Shown: one piece after another, positions 1 to 5,963 of the stretch
Position numbering within the stretch: position 1 is the first letter of the stretch
Layout of the letters: every line of letters begins with the position of its first letter
Source of the DNA: DASTPP01 sp035762175
GTDB taxonomy: Bacteria > Myxococcota_A > Polyangia > Polyangiales > Polyangiaceae
Length of the DNA: 11,017 nucleotides
Direction: 5' to 3'
Assembly (NCBI GenBank): GCA_035762175.1
Contig: DASTPP010000253.1
Span: 1 to 11,017 of the forward strand
Notes under the pieces: generated by a model
Databases searched by the model: none
Told to the model about the DNA's origin: nothing
What the model saw: the letters and a program-made list of their open reading frames with translations, nothing else
Program-made: the position numbers and the translations under genes

Positions 1-636
1 GAGGGCGCCGAGGGGGCTGGTCATGAAGTCCCAGCCGGCGCCGTAGAGGCCGAAGCGCAGGGCGGCGCGCAAGAGGTGGCGCGGGGCGCCCTCGCGCCGC
101 GACGCCTGGTAGAGCGCGAGGCCGTAGGTGGCGCGCGTCAGCAGCAGCACGGCGGTGAAGGCGAGCCAGGCGACGCTCAGCGTGCGGGCGAACTTCGCGC
201 GCAGGATGGCGTTCTGGCCGATGAACGAGACGAGCTCGGGCCAGAGCAGGTAGCCGACGCCGAAGGCGATGAGGGCGCAGAGCGCGACGGTGCTGCCGAC
301 GGCGAGCAGCTCGCCGAGGGCGGCGAAGCGCAGGGCGGGCAAGAGCGGGCCGGAGGGCAGCTCGCCGAAGAACGACTCGGCCCCCTCGGTCGTGACGCGG
401 GTGGTCTCGACGAAGCGCTTGAGGGCGGGCTTCTCGGGGCGCTCCCAGGGGACGAAGACGAGGACGCCGGAGGCGCCGTCCCACTGGTCGTCGATGCGGC
501 AGCCGGGGCAGTCGGCCTCGCCGCAGAGCGCGCACACGACCGCCGCCGGCACGTCGACGAGCTCTGCGGGCTCGTCAGCCGTGCCGCCGCCCCCTCGCTG
601 CTTCGGGGGCGACCGGTAGGAAAACGCCGGCGCCAT
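1..636 (-). CDS. Partial membrane protein with N-terminal Cys4 zinc-ribbon-like motif
   Basis: Reading leftward from the ATG at 636, the frame stays open to the window edge, giving 212 residues and no stop, so the C-terminus is missing. The start is well fixed: an in-frame TAG lies three codons upstream, and a purine run (AGGGGG) precedes the ATG. Residues 35-46 form CxxC-x4-CxxC (C35, C38, C43, C46), a likely metal-binding knuckle. A cytosol-like stretch with VFVPWERPEK follows. Two hydrophobic segments sit at about 108-131 and 153-176, and further ones may lie beyond the edge. The architecture (soluble zinc ribbon, then several membrane spans) resembles uncharacterised Yip1-like or zinc-ribbon membrane proteins, but I do not recognise a specific family. 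The neighbour at 716-1387 has a similar layout without obvious sequence identity. Function unknown. Confidence 0.8.
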   Translation of the reverse strand, partial: MAPAFSYRSPPKQRGGGGTADEPAELVDVPAAVVCALCGEADCPGCRIDDQWDGASGVLVFVPWERPEKPALKRFVETTRVTTEGAESFFGELPSGPLLPALRFAALGELLAVGSTVALCALIAFGVGYLLWPELVSFIGQNAILRAKFARTLSVAWLAFTAVLLLTRATYGLALYQASRREGAPRHLLRAALRFGLYGAGWDFMTSPLGAL

Positions 637-684
637 GGCCCCCTAAGTGTGGATCGCTTCCCTTCATTTTGCACTTGCAGCGTG

Positions 685-717
685 AAAAAAAACGCGTACG
701 GAATCGCCCGCCGCGTT
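685..717 (-). terminator. Rho-independent terminator candidate after the 716-1387 gene
   Basis: On the minus strand the stem AACGCG / CGCGTT (717-712 with 696-691) begins at the TAA stop codon. It encloses a small inner CGG/CCG pairing and is followed immediately by a run of T (eight A on the plus strand, 685-692). A homopolymer T run is striking in a sequence this GC-rich. The stem is only 6 bp with an inner mismatch, so strength is uncertain. It would separate transcription of the two minus-strand membrane genes. Confidence 0.5.
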
Positions 718-1387
718 ACGAAGGCGACGATCTGCGGCGAGGTGGTCTTTGGCGCGAGCCCTCGGGGGGCAGGGGGGGCACGCGCCCGAAGGCCAAGGCC
801 GCGAGGGCCGCCGCGATCAGGCCCAAGGCGAGCGTGGCGTCGAGGCCCACGCCCCACGTGAAGCGCAAGGGCACGACCACGCCCCGCACCTGGGCCGCCG
901 CCGGGGGGTTGAGCAGGAGCGAGCCGGCGATCAGCGCGGGGATGGCGGCGAGCACCGCGGCGATGAGGCGCACGCCGCGCATCGCGCGGGCGCTCCGGCG
1001 GCTGAGGACCAGGGGCAAGAGCGTGAACCAGGCGACCGCCGCGGCCCACGCGAGGCCCGTGCGCTGGGCGACCTCGACGCCGGTGAAGACCGCCCGCTCG
1101 GGCGCGTCGAGCCGGACCCAGGGCAAGCCGAAGGCGACGAGGCCGGCGAGCGCGACGAGCGCGAGGGGGCCGCGGCCGTGGGCGGGCGACCACCAGGGCA
1201 ACCGCCGCTCGTCGGGGCCGGGCGGCGGGGGCGCCGACTCGTCGTCCGAGAGGGCGGGGTCGGCGGGCGGCAAGCGCGAAGAACGGACGAGGTCGACCTC
1301 GCAAAAGGGGCAGTGCTTCCGTTCGCCGACGGGGAAGAGCTCACGACAGAAGGGGCAAGCGACGAGCCCTCGCACGCCGCGAAGCAT
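716..1387 (-). CDS. Zinc-ribbon multi-pass membrane protein, unknown function
   Basis: This gene encodes 223 residues. Near the N-terminus, CPFC (11-14) and CPFC (26-29) form a classic zinc ribbon of two CPxC knuckles separated by 11 residues. An acidic, Pro-rich linker (about 38-68) follows. Hydrophobic segments then occur at about 74-90, 112-128, 140-160 and 183-200, so about four membrane spans are likely. The C-terminus is short, basic and Arg/Pro-rich. I chose the ATG at 1387 because it sits just before the zinc ribbon; the frame stays open further upstream but is low-complexity Arg/Pro sequence that crosses the tandem repeat and the divergent gene. No strong ribosome site is visible. 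The Cys knuckles suggest a cytoplasmic metal-bound head on a membrane anchor; the partner is unknown. Confidence 0.8.
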   Translation of the reverse strand: MLRGVRGLVACPFCRELFPVGERKHCPFCEVDLVRSSRLPPADPALSDDESAPPPPGPDERRLPWWSPAHGRGPLALVALAGLVAFGLPWVRLDAPERAVFTGVEVAQRTGLAWAAAVAWFTLLPLVLSRRSARAMRGVRLIAAVLAAIPALIAGSLLLNPPAAAQVRGVVVPLRFTWGVGLDATLALGLIAAALAALAFGRVPPLPPEGSRQRPPRRRSSPS

Positions 1388-1527
1388 AGCCGAGGGGCGG
1401 TGCGGGCGCCCGGGGGCGCGGCCGCGGAGCAGGCCGCGGCGGGCCGCGTTGGGGGGGGCGCGGGCGCTCGCGGGCGCGCCTCGGTCGCGGGGGCGCGGCG
1501 GCCGGGCGGGGGCGCCTGGCCGGGGGC

Positions 1528-1626
1528 GACCCTTGTGGGGGGGGCCCCTCGGACGGAGGCGACCCTTGCGGGGCGGGCCCCTCGGACGGAGGCGACCCTT
1601 GCGGGGCGGGCCCCTCGGGCGGAGGC
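1528..1626. repeat. Three tandem 33-bp GC-rich units in a divergent spacer
   Basis: Units lie at 1528-1560, 1561-1593 and 1594-1626, each starting GACCCTTG and ending GGACGGAGGC or a close variant. Differences are a few substitutions (for example T/C at unit position 9 and A/G near position 26). The array sits between the minus-strand zinc-ribbon gene (start 1387) and the plus-strand dehydratase gene (start 1681), about 55 bp upstream of the latter. The rest of the 293-bp spacer (1388-1680) is GC-rich with no clear promoter and no supported gene. Each unit contains a partially self-complementary GGGGC...GCCCC core. Confidence 0.85.
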
Positions 1627-1680
1627 GGGCGGGGTCGGGGGCGCTTGGTTCCGGGGCCCGGTCGCGGCAGACTCGGCGCC

Positions 1681-1980
1681 ATGGCACGACCCCAAAAGCT
1701 CGACGAGGCGGCGCTTTCGGCCTGGCTAGGCTCTCACGAGGGGTGGGAGCGGCGGGGCGACGAGATCCAGAAGGCGTACCGCTTCGGCGACTACGCCGCG
1801 GGCGTCGCGTTCGCGGTGCGCGTGGCGTTCGCGGCCGAGAAGGCCGACCACCACCCCGACCTGCTCGTCGCCTGGGGCCGGGTCGAGGTGCGGCTGTCGA
1901 CGCACGACGCGGGCGGGCTGACGCGGCTCGATCTCGAGCTGGCCGAGGCCTGCGACGGGCTTTCGGCGGGCCCCCGGTGA
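1681..1980 (+). CDS. phhB: Pterin-4a-carbinolamine dehydratase (PCD/DCoH family)
   Basis: The 99-residue product matches the usual length of this family. It carries the diagnostic core EKADHHPD (53-60) and RVEVRLSTHDAGGL (67-80). The histidines of HHP (57, 58) and the later THD (H75, D76) correspond to the conserved active-site residues. The enzyme dehydrates 4a-hydroxytetrahydropterin to quinonoid dihydropterin, recycling the cofactor of aromatic amino acid hydroxylases. Related proteins also occur in genomes without such a hydroxylase, with other pterin roles. The ATG at 1681 is preferred over an upstream GTG at 1645 because similarity starts here. The stop overlaps the GTG start of rnc (GTGA, 1977-1980), so the two are probably translated together. 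No phenylalanine hydroxylase is visible in the window. Confidence 0.92.
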   Translation: MARPQKLDEAALSAWLGSHEGWERRGDEIQKAYRFGDYAAGVAFAVRVAFAAEKADHHPDLLVAWGRVEVRLSTHDAGGLTRLDLELAEACDGLSAGPR

Positions 1981-2771
1981 GCGAGCCCTTCGAGCGGGCG
2001 CGGGCGCGCGTGCTCGAGGCGCTCGGTTGGCCGGCGCCGCCGCCCCGCCTCGACGAGGCGCTGACGCACCCGTCGTACGCGAACGAGCGGCGGCGCAACG
2101 GCGGCGACGCGCCCGACAACCAGCGGCTCGAATTCTTGGGCGACGCGGTGCTCGGGCTCTGCGTCAGCGAGATCTTGATGCGCGAGTACCCGAGCTCGGA
2201 CGAGGGCGAGCTCTCGCGGATGCGGGCGGCGCTGGTGCGCGCCGAGTCGCTCGCGTCCTTCGCCCGCCGCGTCGGGCTCGGCGAGGCGCTGCGGCTCGGG
2301 CGCGGGGCGAACGCCGCGGGCGACCGGCGGCAGACGAACGTGCTGGCCGACGCGGTCGAGGCGCTCGTCGCGGCGGCCTACCTCGACGGGGGGCTCGACC
2401 GGGCGCGCGAGCTGGTGCGCAAGGTCGTGGCCGACGGGCTGGCCGAGGCGGGGCGGCTCGGCGCGCGCGACCCGAAGAGCGAGCTACAGGAGCGGGTGCA
2501 GGCGCTGGGCAAGAAGGCGCCGACCTACCGGGTCGAGGGCACGCGGGGCGACGACCACGAGCGTTGGTTCGAGGTCGAGGTGATGGTCGAGGGCCGCCCG
2601 CTCGCCCGGGGCACGGGCCGCTCGAAGAAGCTGGCCGAGCAAGAGGCGGCCCGCGCCGCGCTCGGCGGCTGGGCCGAGGCCGAGGCCCGGCTCGGGGGGG
2701 GCGGGGCCGAGGCCGAGGCCCGGCTCGGGGGCGGCGCGGCCGAGGCGGCGGGCGAGGCGCTCCCCCGATGA
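1977..2771 (+). CDS. rnc: Ribonuclease III
   Basis: The 264-residue product cleaves double-stranded RNA in rRNA and mRNA processing. The endonuclease domain (about 7-155) contains the signature NQRLEFLGDAVLG (48-60) with E52 and D56, and LADAVEALVAAAYLDGG (123-139) with D125 and E128. These are the equivalents of the E. coli catalytic acids. A double-stranded-RNA-binding domain follows (about 165-232), starting DPKSELQE and ending GRSKKLAEQEAARAAL. The last ~32 residues are an Ala/Glu/Gly-rich tail made from a duplicated 11-residue unit, beyond the usual family end. The GTG start at 1977 overlaps the previous stop and gives a normal N-terminus. The stop overlaps the ATG of the next gene (ATGA at 2768-2771). 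The three genes therefore look like one translationally coupled operon. Confidence 0.96.
   Translation: MSEPFERARARVLEALGWPAPPPRLDEALTHPSYANERRRNGGDAPDNQRLEFLGDAVLGLCVSEILMREYPSSDEGELSRMRAALVRAESLASFARRVGLGEALRLGRGANAAGDRRQTNVLADAVEALVAAAYLDGGLDRARELVRKVVADGLAEAGRLGARDPKSELQERVQALGKKAPTYRVEGTRGDDHERWFEVEVMVEGRPLARGTGRSKKLAEQEAARAALGGWAEAEARLGGGGAEAEARLGGGAAEAAGEALPR
2673..2738. repeat. In-frame 33-bp tandem duplication in the rnc tail
   Basis: Two adjacent 33-bp units (2673-2705, 2706-2738) each begin GCCGAGGCCGAGGCCCGGCT. They encode AEAEARLGGGG and AEAEARLGGGA. A third, degraded unit (GCCGAGGCGG...) follows. Being a multiple of three, the duplication lengthens the RNase III tail without a frameshift. 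Confidence 0.85.
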
Positions 2772-3202
2772 CGACGACCGCGTTCGCTCTGCGCCGGGCC
2801 CGGGCGGCCCTGCTTTGGCTCTTGGCCGGCGTGCTCGCCGCGGCGAACGCCTGGGCCGGGCCTTACCTCGATCGCGCCGGCCTGCTCGTGGGCGAGATGC
2901 ACCGGGCGAACGAGTTTTTGCAGGCGCACGCCGGCGACAAAGAGCTCGCCGCGCTCGTGCGCGAGGGGGCCGAGGCGCGGGTGCGGGCGGCGCGCAAGAT
3001 GAGCGTGCCGAAGGAGGTGGTGCCGATGCACCCGCACCTCTTGCTCGCGCTCGAGAACGCCGAGCGGGCGGCGGCGGCGGCGCAGGAGGGCACGCTCGAG
3101 CGCTTCGGCCACCACCTGCGCGTCTCGCGCGACGAAGAGTCGGTCTTCCGGGCGATGCTGGCGCAGCAGAAGTACGAGCTGCCCTCGGTCGCGGGCAAGT
3201 GA
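2768..3202 (+). CDS. Small exported protein, unknown function
   Basis: The product has 144 residues. The N-terminus has basic residues (RRAR), then a hydrophobic core (ALLWLLAGVLAAANA), then an AWA-G site near residue 30, which fits a Sec signal peptide. The mature part is about 114 residues, mostly helix-forming and Ala/Glu/Arg-rich, with MHRANEFLQAH, KMSVPKEVVPMHPHLLLALENAE and a C-terminal AQQKYELPS. It has no cysteines or lipobox, so a soluble periplasmic helical protein is likely. I do not recognise a family. The ATG overlaps the rnc stop by ATGA, indicating translational coupling, although a role linked to RNase III would be surprising because this protein leaves the cytoplasm. It ends just before a GC-rich hairpin shared with the convergent HD-Pnk gene. 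Confidence 0.82.
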   Translation: MTTTAFALRRARAALLWLLAGVLAAANAWAGPYLDRAGLLVGEMHRANEFLQAHAGDKELAALVREGAEARVRAARKMSVPKEVVPMHPHLLLALENAERAAAAAQEGTLERFGHHLRVSRDEESVFRAMLAQQKYELPSVAGK

Positions 3203-3215
3203 GCGCGCCGCCCGG

Positions 3216-3253
3216 GCGGCCGGCGGACGTGCCGCCACGGCCCCGCCGGCCGC
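3216..3253. terminator. Convergent-gene hairpin, 11-bp perfect stem
   Basis: GCGGCCGGCGG (3216-3226) and CCGCCGGCCGC (3243-3253) are perfect inverted repeats around a 16-nt loop. They lie exactly between the stop at 3202 (plus) and the stop at 3254 (minus). No T run follows on either side, so it would be a T-less bidirectional terminator or mRNA 3'-end stabiliser. Terminator function is inferred from position. Confidence 0.55.
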
Positions 3254-4384
3254 TCAGGCGACGCCGTCGGGGTGGTATTCGACCGCGTGCGCCTCGGTGA
3301 GGTCGGGCACCTCCCAGCGGTCGATCATCGAGCGGATGGCGCGCTCGGGCACGGCCGCGGGGCGGCGGCGGTTCTGCTCGAAGAGCCGGTCGCGGGGCGC
3401 CTCGAGGTAGACGACGCGCAGGCGCGCGCGGTAGCCGGCGGCGAGGGCGAGCACGGGGGTGCGGAAGCGGCGGGTGATGTTGGTGGCGTTCCAGACGAAG
3501 CGCTCGCCGCGGCGCAAGAACTCGCGGGCGCGCTCGCGCGCGGCCTGCACGATCTGGCCCTGGTCGTCGGTGGGCGCGACGTCGTACTCTTCGCGCAGGG
3601 CGTCGAGCGAGACGACGGGCCAGCCCGCGAAGTGCTGGCGCACGAAGGTGTCTTTGCCCGAGCCGGGCAGGCCCGACATGACGACGACCTCGCCCGCGGT
3701 GTCGTCGTAGGCCTCGACGTCGGGGTGGCGGCCCTCGGCGTGAAAGAAGAGAAAGCGCGTGTGGTCGGAGGCGAAGGGGCGGGGGCGGTCGTAGCAGCCC
3801 TCGTCGCGGCAGTATTCGCGGTAGAGCTCGATGTTGTCGAGCACGCGGCCGAGGTCGGCGCAGACCCGCCCGCGGATGTCGGCCTCGGCGACGAGCGCGA
3901 GCAGGTCGCAGCGGGCGACGAGGCTGATCTCGGCGGCGAGCCGGCGCGGGTCGGGCCGCTCGATGAGGAAGAAGGGCACCTGGTGGTGGCGGATGAGGCC
4001 GCAGACGGTCTCGCGCACCCGGAAGGGCAGGCCCGCCTCCCACAGCATGCGGCGGGCCACGAGCTCGCCCCGCTTCGAGTGGCCCTTGGCGGTGACGCGC
4101 CCCTCGTCGTCGACGCGGGTGGTCTGGGGCTTGGCGACGTCGTGCAGCAGGCACGCGAGGTAGACGGCGAGCCGGTCGTCGTCGCGCAGGGCCCGGTAGG
4201 CGGGCAGCTCGACGAGCGTCTCGAGCACCATGCGCGTGTGGGTGGCGACGTCGCCCTCGGCGTGGTGCACGGGGTCTTGCGGGCAGGCGGCGAGGGCGCG
4301 CACCCAGTCGAGCGGGGCGAGCTGGGCCCAGGGCACCTCGTACGCCGGCGGCGACGGGGCGGTCAGAAGCAGCGAAGAAGCCAT
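3254..4384 (-). CDS. HD-Pnk: HD phosphohydrolase / 5'-OH polynucleotide kinase fusion, RNA end-healing enzyme
   Basis: The 376-residue product has two domains. The N-terminal HD domain (about 38-190) contains H49, the H81-D82 pair in LLHDVAKP, H102, H133-H134 and D169, the metal-ligand pattern of HD phosphohydrolases. The C-terminal P-loop kinase (about 230-376) contains GLPGSGKD (238-245), SLDALRE with D261 and R264 (the catalytic Asp/Arg pattern of Pnkp kinases), WNATNITRR (298-306) and an Arg-rich lid (339-341). This order matches the HD-Pnk family exemplified by Runella slithyformis HD-Pnk. There the HD part removes 2'- or 2',3'-cyclic phosphates and the kinase phosphorylates 5'-OH ends. 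I chose the ATG at 4384: the upstream extension to 4462 is low-complexity and crosses the promoter-like stretch. It is divergent from an RNA ligase 76 bp away, which strongly supports RNA repair. Confidence 0.92.
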   Translation of the reverse strand: MASSLLLTAPSPPAYEVPWAQLAPLDWVRALAACPQDPVHHAEGDVATHTRMVLETLVELPAYRALRDDDRLAVYLACLLHDVAKPQTTRVDDEGRVTAKGHSKRGELVARRMLWEAGLPFRVRETVCGLIRHHQVPFFLIERPDPRRLAAEISLVARCDLLALVAEADIRGRVCADLGRVLDNIELYREYCRDEGCYDRPRPFASDHTRFLFFHAEGRHPDVEAYDDTAGEVVVMSGLPGSGKDTFVRQHFAGWPVVSLDALREEYDVAPTDDQGQIVQAARERAREFLRRGERFVWNATNITRRFRTPVLALAAGYRARLRVVYLEAPRDRLFEQNRRRPAAVPERAIRSMIDRWEVPDLTEAHAVEYHPDGVA

Positions 4385-4416
4385 GGCGGCCGCCCCGGGG
4401 TTGCGGGGGGGGCGAG

Positions 4417-4425
4417 AGTATAGCA
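4417..4425 (-). promoter_or_regulatory. Extended -10 promoter candidate for HD-Pnk
   Basis: In the 76-bp divergent spacer the only AT-rich patch reads TGCTATACT on the minus strand. This is an extended -10 (TGn followed by TATACT, one or two changes from TATAAT). It would start transcription near 4410, about 26 nt upstream of the HD-Pnk ATG. I see no good -35, which is usual for extended -10 promoters. No comparable element faces the ligase. Confidence 0.4.
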
Positions 4426-4460
4426 CGCTTTCGGCCCTTCGCCCGCGCCGGGGGGCGCCC

Positions 4461-5123
4461 ATGTCACCGAAGTATCCGCGTTCGTTTCACCTGCCCTGGT
4501 CGCCCGGGGGCACGTCCGACGACAAGCGCCTGCGCGACGTCGGCGCGCTCGTCGGCGCCGAGCTCGTCGTCACCGAGAAGTGCGACGGCAGCAACCTCAC
4601 CTACACCCGCGCGAGCGTCTTCTCGCGCTCGCACGCGGGCCCGCCGGCGCACCCGAGCTTCGACCTCGCCAAGGCGACGCACGGGCGGCTGCGGCACCTC
4701 ATCGACGAGGGGCTCTCGGTCTTCTGCGAGTACTGCTTCGCCGTGCACTCGATCGAGTACGGCGCCCTGCCCGACGCCTCGCTCGTCTTCGGCGTGCGCG
4801 ACGACGCGCGCGGGGTCTGGTGGGCCTGGGACATGGTCGAGGCGCAGGCGGCCGAGCTCGGCCTGCCGACGGTGCCGGTGCTCTTCCGGGGCCGCGTCGG
4901 CAGCGAGCGCGAGCTGCGCGAGCTGACCGAGTCGCTCGCCGCGGCCCCCTCGGCCTTCGGCGGGCCGCGCGAGGGCGTCGTCGTGCGCGCGGCGCTCGAG
5001 TTCGGCGACGCGTCCTTCGGTCGGAGCCTCGGCAAGTGGGTGCGCGCCGGGCACGTGCAGACCGACGAGCACTGGCTGCACCAGGCGATAAGGCCGCAGC
5101 GCCTGCAGAAGGCGTCGGCCTGA
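4461..5123 (+). CDS. ATP-dependent RNA ligase (Rnl family)
   Basis: The 220-residue product has the nucleotidyltransferase motifs of RNA ligases in order. Motif I is KCDGSN (40-45), with K40 the expected AMP-accepting lysine. A motif III-like FCEYCF lies at 88-93. A WWAWDMV segment (120-126) is motif IIIa-like, motif IV is EGVVVR (171-176) and motif V is GKWVR (191-195). The following HVQTDEHWLHQ is typical of this small bacterial RNA-ligase group. The enzyme would seal 3'-OH and 5'-phosphate RNA ends through ligase-AMP and RNA-adenylate intermediates. There is no extra C-terminal domain, so it is a compact ligase. The ATG at 4461 follows a G-rich ribosome-site-like run. It is divergent from HD-Pnk, which would prepare exactly the ends this ligase needs, and convergent with a Pol-beta nucleotidyltransferase. 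Confidence 0.92.
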   Translation: MSPKYPRSFHLPWSPGGTSDDKRLRDVGALVGAELVVTEKCDGSNLTYTRASVFSRSHAGPPAHPSFDLAKATHGRLRHLIDEGLSVFCEYCFAVHSIEYGALPDASLVFGVRDDARGVWWAWDMVEAQAAELGLPTVPVLFRGRVGSERELRELTESLAAAPSAFGGPREGVVVRAALEFGDASFGRSLGKWVRAGHVQTDEHWLHQAIRPQRLQKASA

Positions 5124-5128
5124 GCCGG

Positions 5129-5232
5129 GGCGCCGGCCGGCGGGCGGCACGCCCCCGCGGCGCCGGGCGCCGGCCGGCGGGGCCCGGGCCCCCCCGCGGC
5201 GCCCGGGCCCTCCCGCGGCGCCGGCCGGCGGG
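5129..5232. repeat. Interleaved GC-rich repeats between convergent ligase and nucleotidyltransferase genes
   Basis: The 126-bp spacer is almost pure G/C and contains three exact copies of GGCGCCGGCCGGCGGG (5129-5144, 5166-5181, 5217-5232). They alternate with CCCCGCGGCGCC (5153-5164, 5192-5203) and an 11-base version of it at 5212-5222. The sequences contain the nested palindromes GGCGCC, CCGGCCGG and CCGCGG, so many alternative hairpins are possible. The position between two convergent stops (5123 and 5250) suggests transcription termination. Confidence 0.8.
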
Positions 5233-5249
5233 GGGCGCGGGCGCGGGCC

Positions 5250-5858
5250 TCAGCGGCGCCGGGCCGCTTCGCGCAGGCGCTCGGCGAGCGACTCGTAGAG
5301 GCCCCCGAAGGCGCCCTCGAGCGAGGCGGCGTCGGGGCCCTCGAAGGCCTGGACGCGCCGGTAGAGCGGCTCGGCCTCGCGGAAGTCGACGATGCGGCCG
5401 TGGCGCGCCGCCTGCGCCGCGAAGGCGAGCACGCGCAGGCCGTGGAAGAGCTTCTTCTTCGAGGGCCCGGGCTCGTCTTCGTAGCGCCTCCGGGCCTTGT
5501 CGTAGTCGGCCTGGGCCTTCGCGGTCGCGGCGGCGGCGAGCGCGCGGGGGTCGGGCCGGTAGCGGAAGGGCGGCGAGAACTCGACGAGGCGGTGCTCGGC
5601 CGGGGCGAAGAGGCACTCGAGCGCGAAGACGCTCTGCTCGCCGAGCGCGCGCTCGAACGCCCGGGCGCCGTGCACGACCACGTTGCGGCCCGGGCCGAAG
5701 AGCAGATCGTGCTTGGCGTCGGGCTCGCGCAGGACGGCGAAGAAGTCTTCGTCCGAGGCGGGGCCGGCCGTGCCGTAGACGCGCGAGCCGACGCGGACGA
5801 GCCCGCGCAGGTCAGCCGCGGGCCGGCGCAAGAGGGCGAGCAGGCCCGCGTCGAGCAT
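5250..5858 (-). CDS. Pol-beta-fold nucleotidyltransferase, RlaP-like (RNA-repair associated)
   Basis: The 202-residue product shows the nucleotidyltransferase signature GSRVYGT (24-30) followed by SDEDFF (35-40) with the catalytic pair D36/D38. A probable third acidic residue is E81 in ALECLFAP. A helical C-terminal part carries KKKLFHGLRVLAFA (134-147), typical of the COG3541/RlaP-type group. From memory, RlaP (Pfam PF10127) is a Pol-beta-fold family predicted by comparative genomics to work with RNA ligases and end-healing enzymes; its reaction is not established. Adjacency here to HD-Pnk and an RNA ligase fits that prediction well. Proposed role: adding nucleotides to damaged RNA ends before sealing. 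The start at 5858 is bounded by an in-frame TAG four codons upstream. It is convergent with the ligase gene. Confidence 0.82.
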   Translation of the reverse strand: MLDAGLLALLRRPAADLRGLVRVGSRVYGTAGPASDEDFFAVLREPDAKHDLLFGPGRNVVVHGARAFERALGEQSVFALECLFAPAEHRLVEFSPPFRYRPDPRALAAAATAKAQADYDKARRRYEDEPGPSKKKLFHGLRVLAFAAQAARHGRIVDFREAEPLYRRVQAFEGPDAASLEGAFGGLYESLAERLREAARRR

Positions 5859-5963
5859 GGCCCCGGAGGGCTAGCACGCCGCCGGCGCCCCCGCCGCCCG
5901 GGCCCGCGCTGCCGGCCGACGCGGCGCCTTGCCGGCCGCGGCGCCCGGCGCCATACGATCGGG

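Noticed and set aside
1528..1626. CRISPR-like array
   Set aside because: The 33-bp units are directly adjacent with no spacers between them, and no cas gene is present.
1341..1682. Minus-strand Pro-rich frame with an 11-residue PPSEGPAPQGS-type repeat
   Set aside because: The peptide repeat is the translation of the 33-bp DNA repeat; the frame overlaps the zinc-ribbon gene in another phase and shows no other coding sign.
669..1976. Plus-strand frame fused upstream of RNase III
   Set aside because: It is antisense to the zinc-ribbon gene and overlaps the dehydratase in another phase; RNase III starts at the GTG overlapping the dehydratase stop.
5250..5858. MNT-HEPN toxin-antitoxin pair
   Set aside because: The nucleotidyltransferase is longer than typical MNT antitoxins, has a COG3541/RlaP-like C-terminal part, and no HEPN gene is adjacent.
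5929..5959. Sigma-70 promoter TTGCCG/TACGAT before the 5964 membrane gene
   Set aside because: The 19-bp spacing and four-of-six matches in each box are weak, and it would place the start point on the GTG itself; mentioned only as a possibility.
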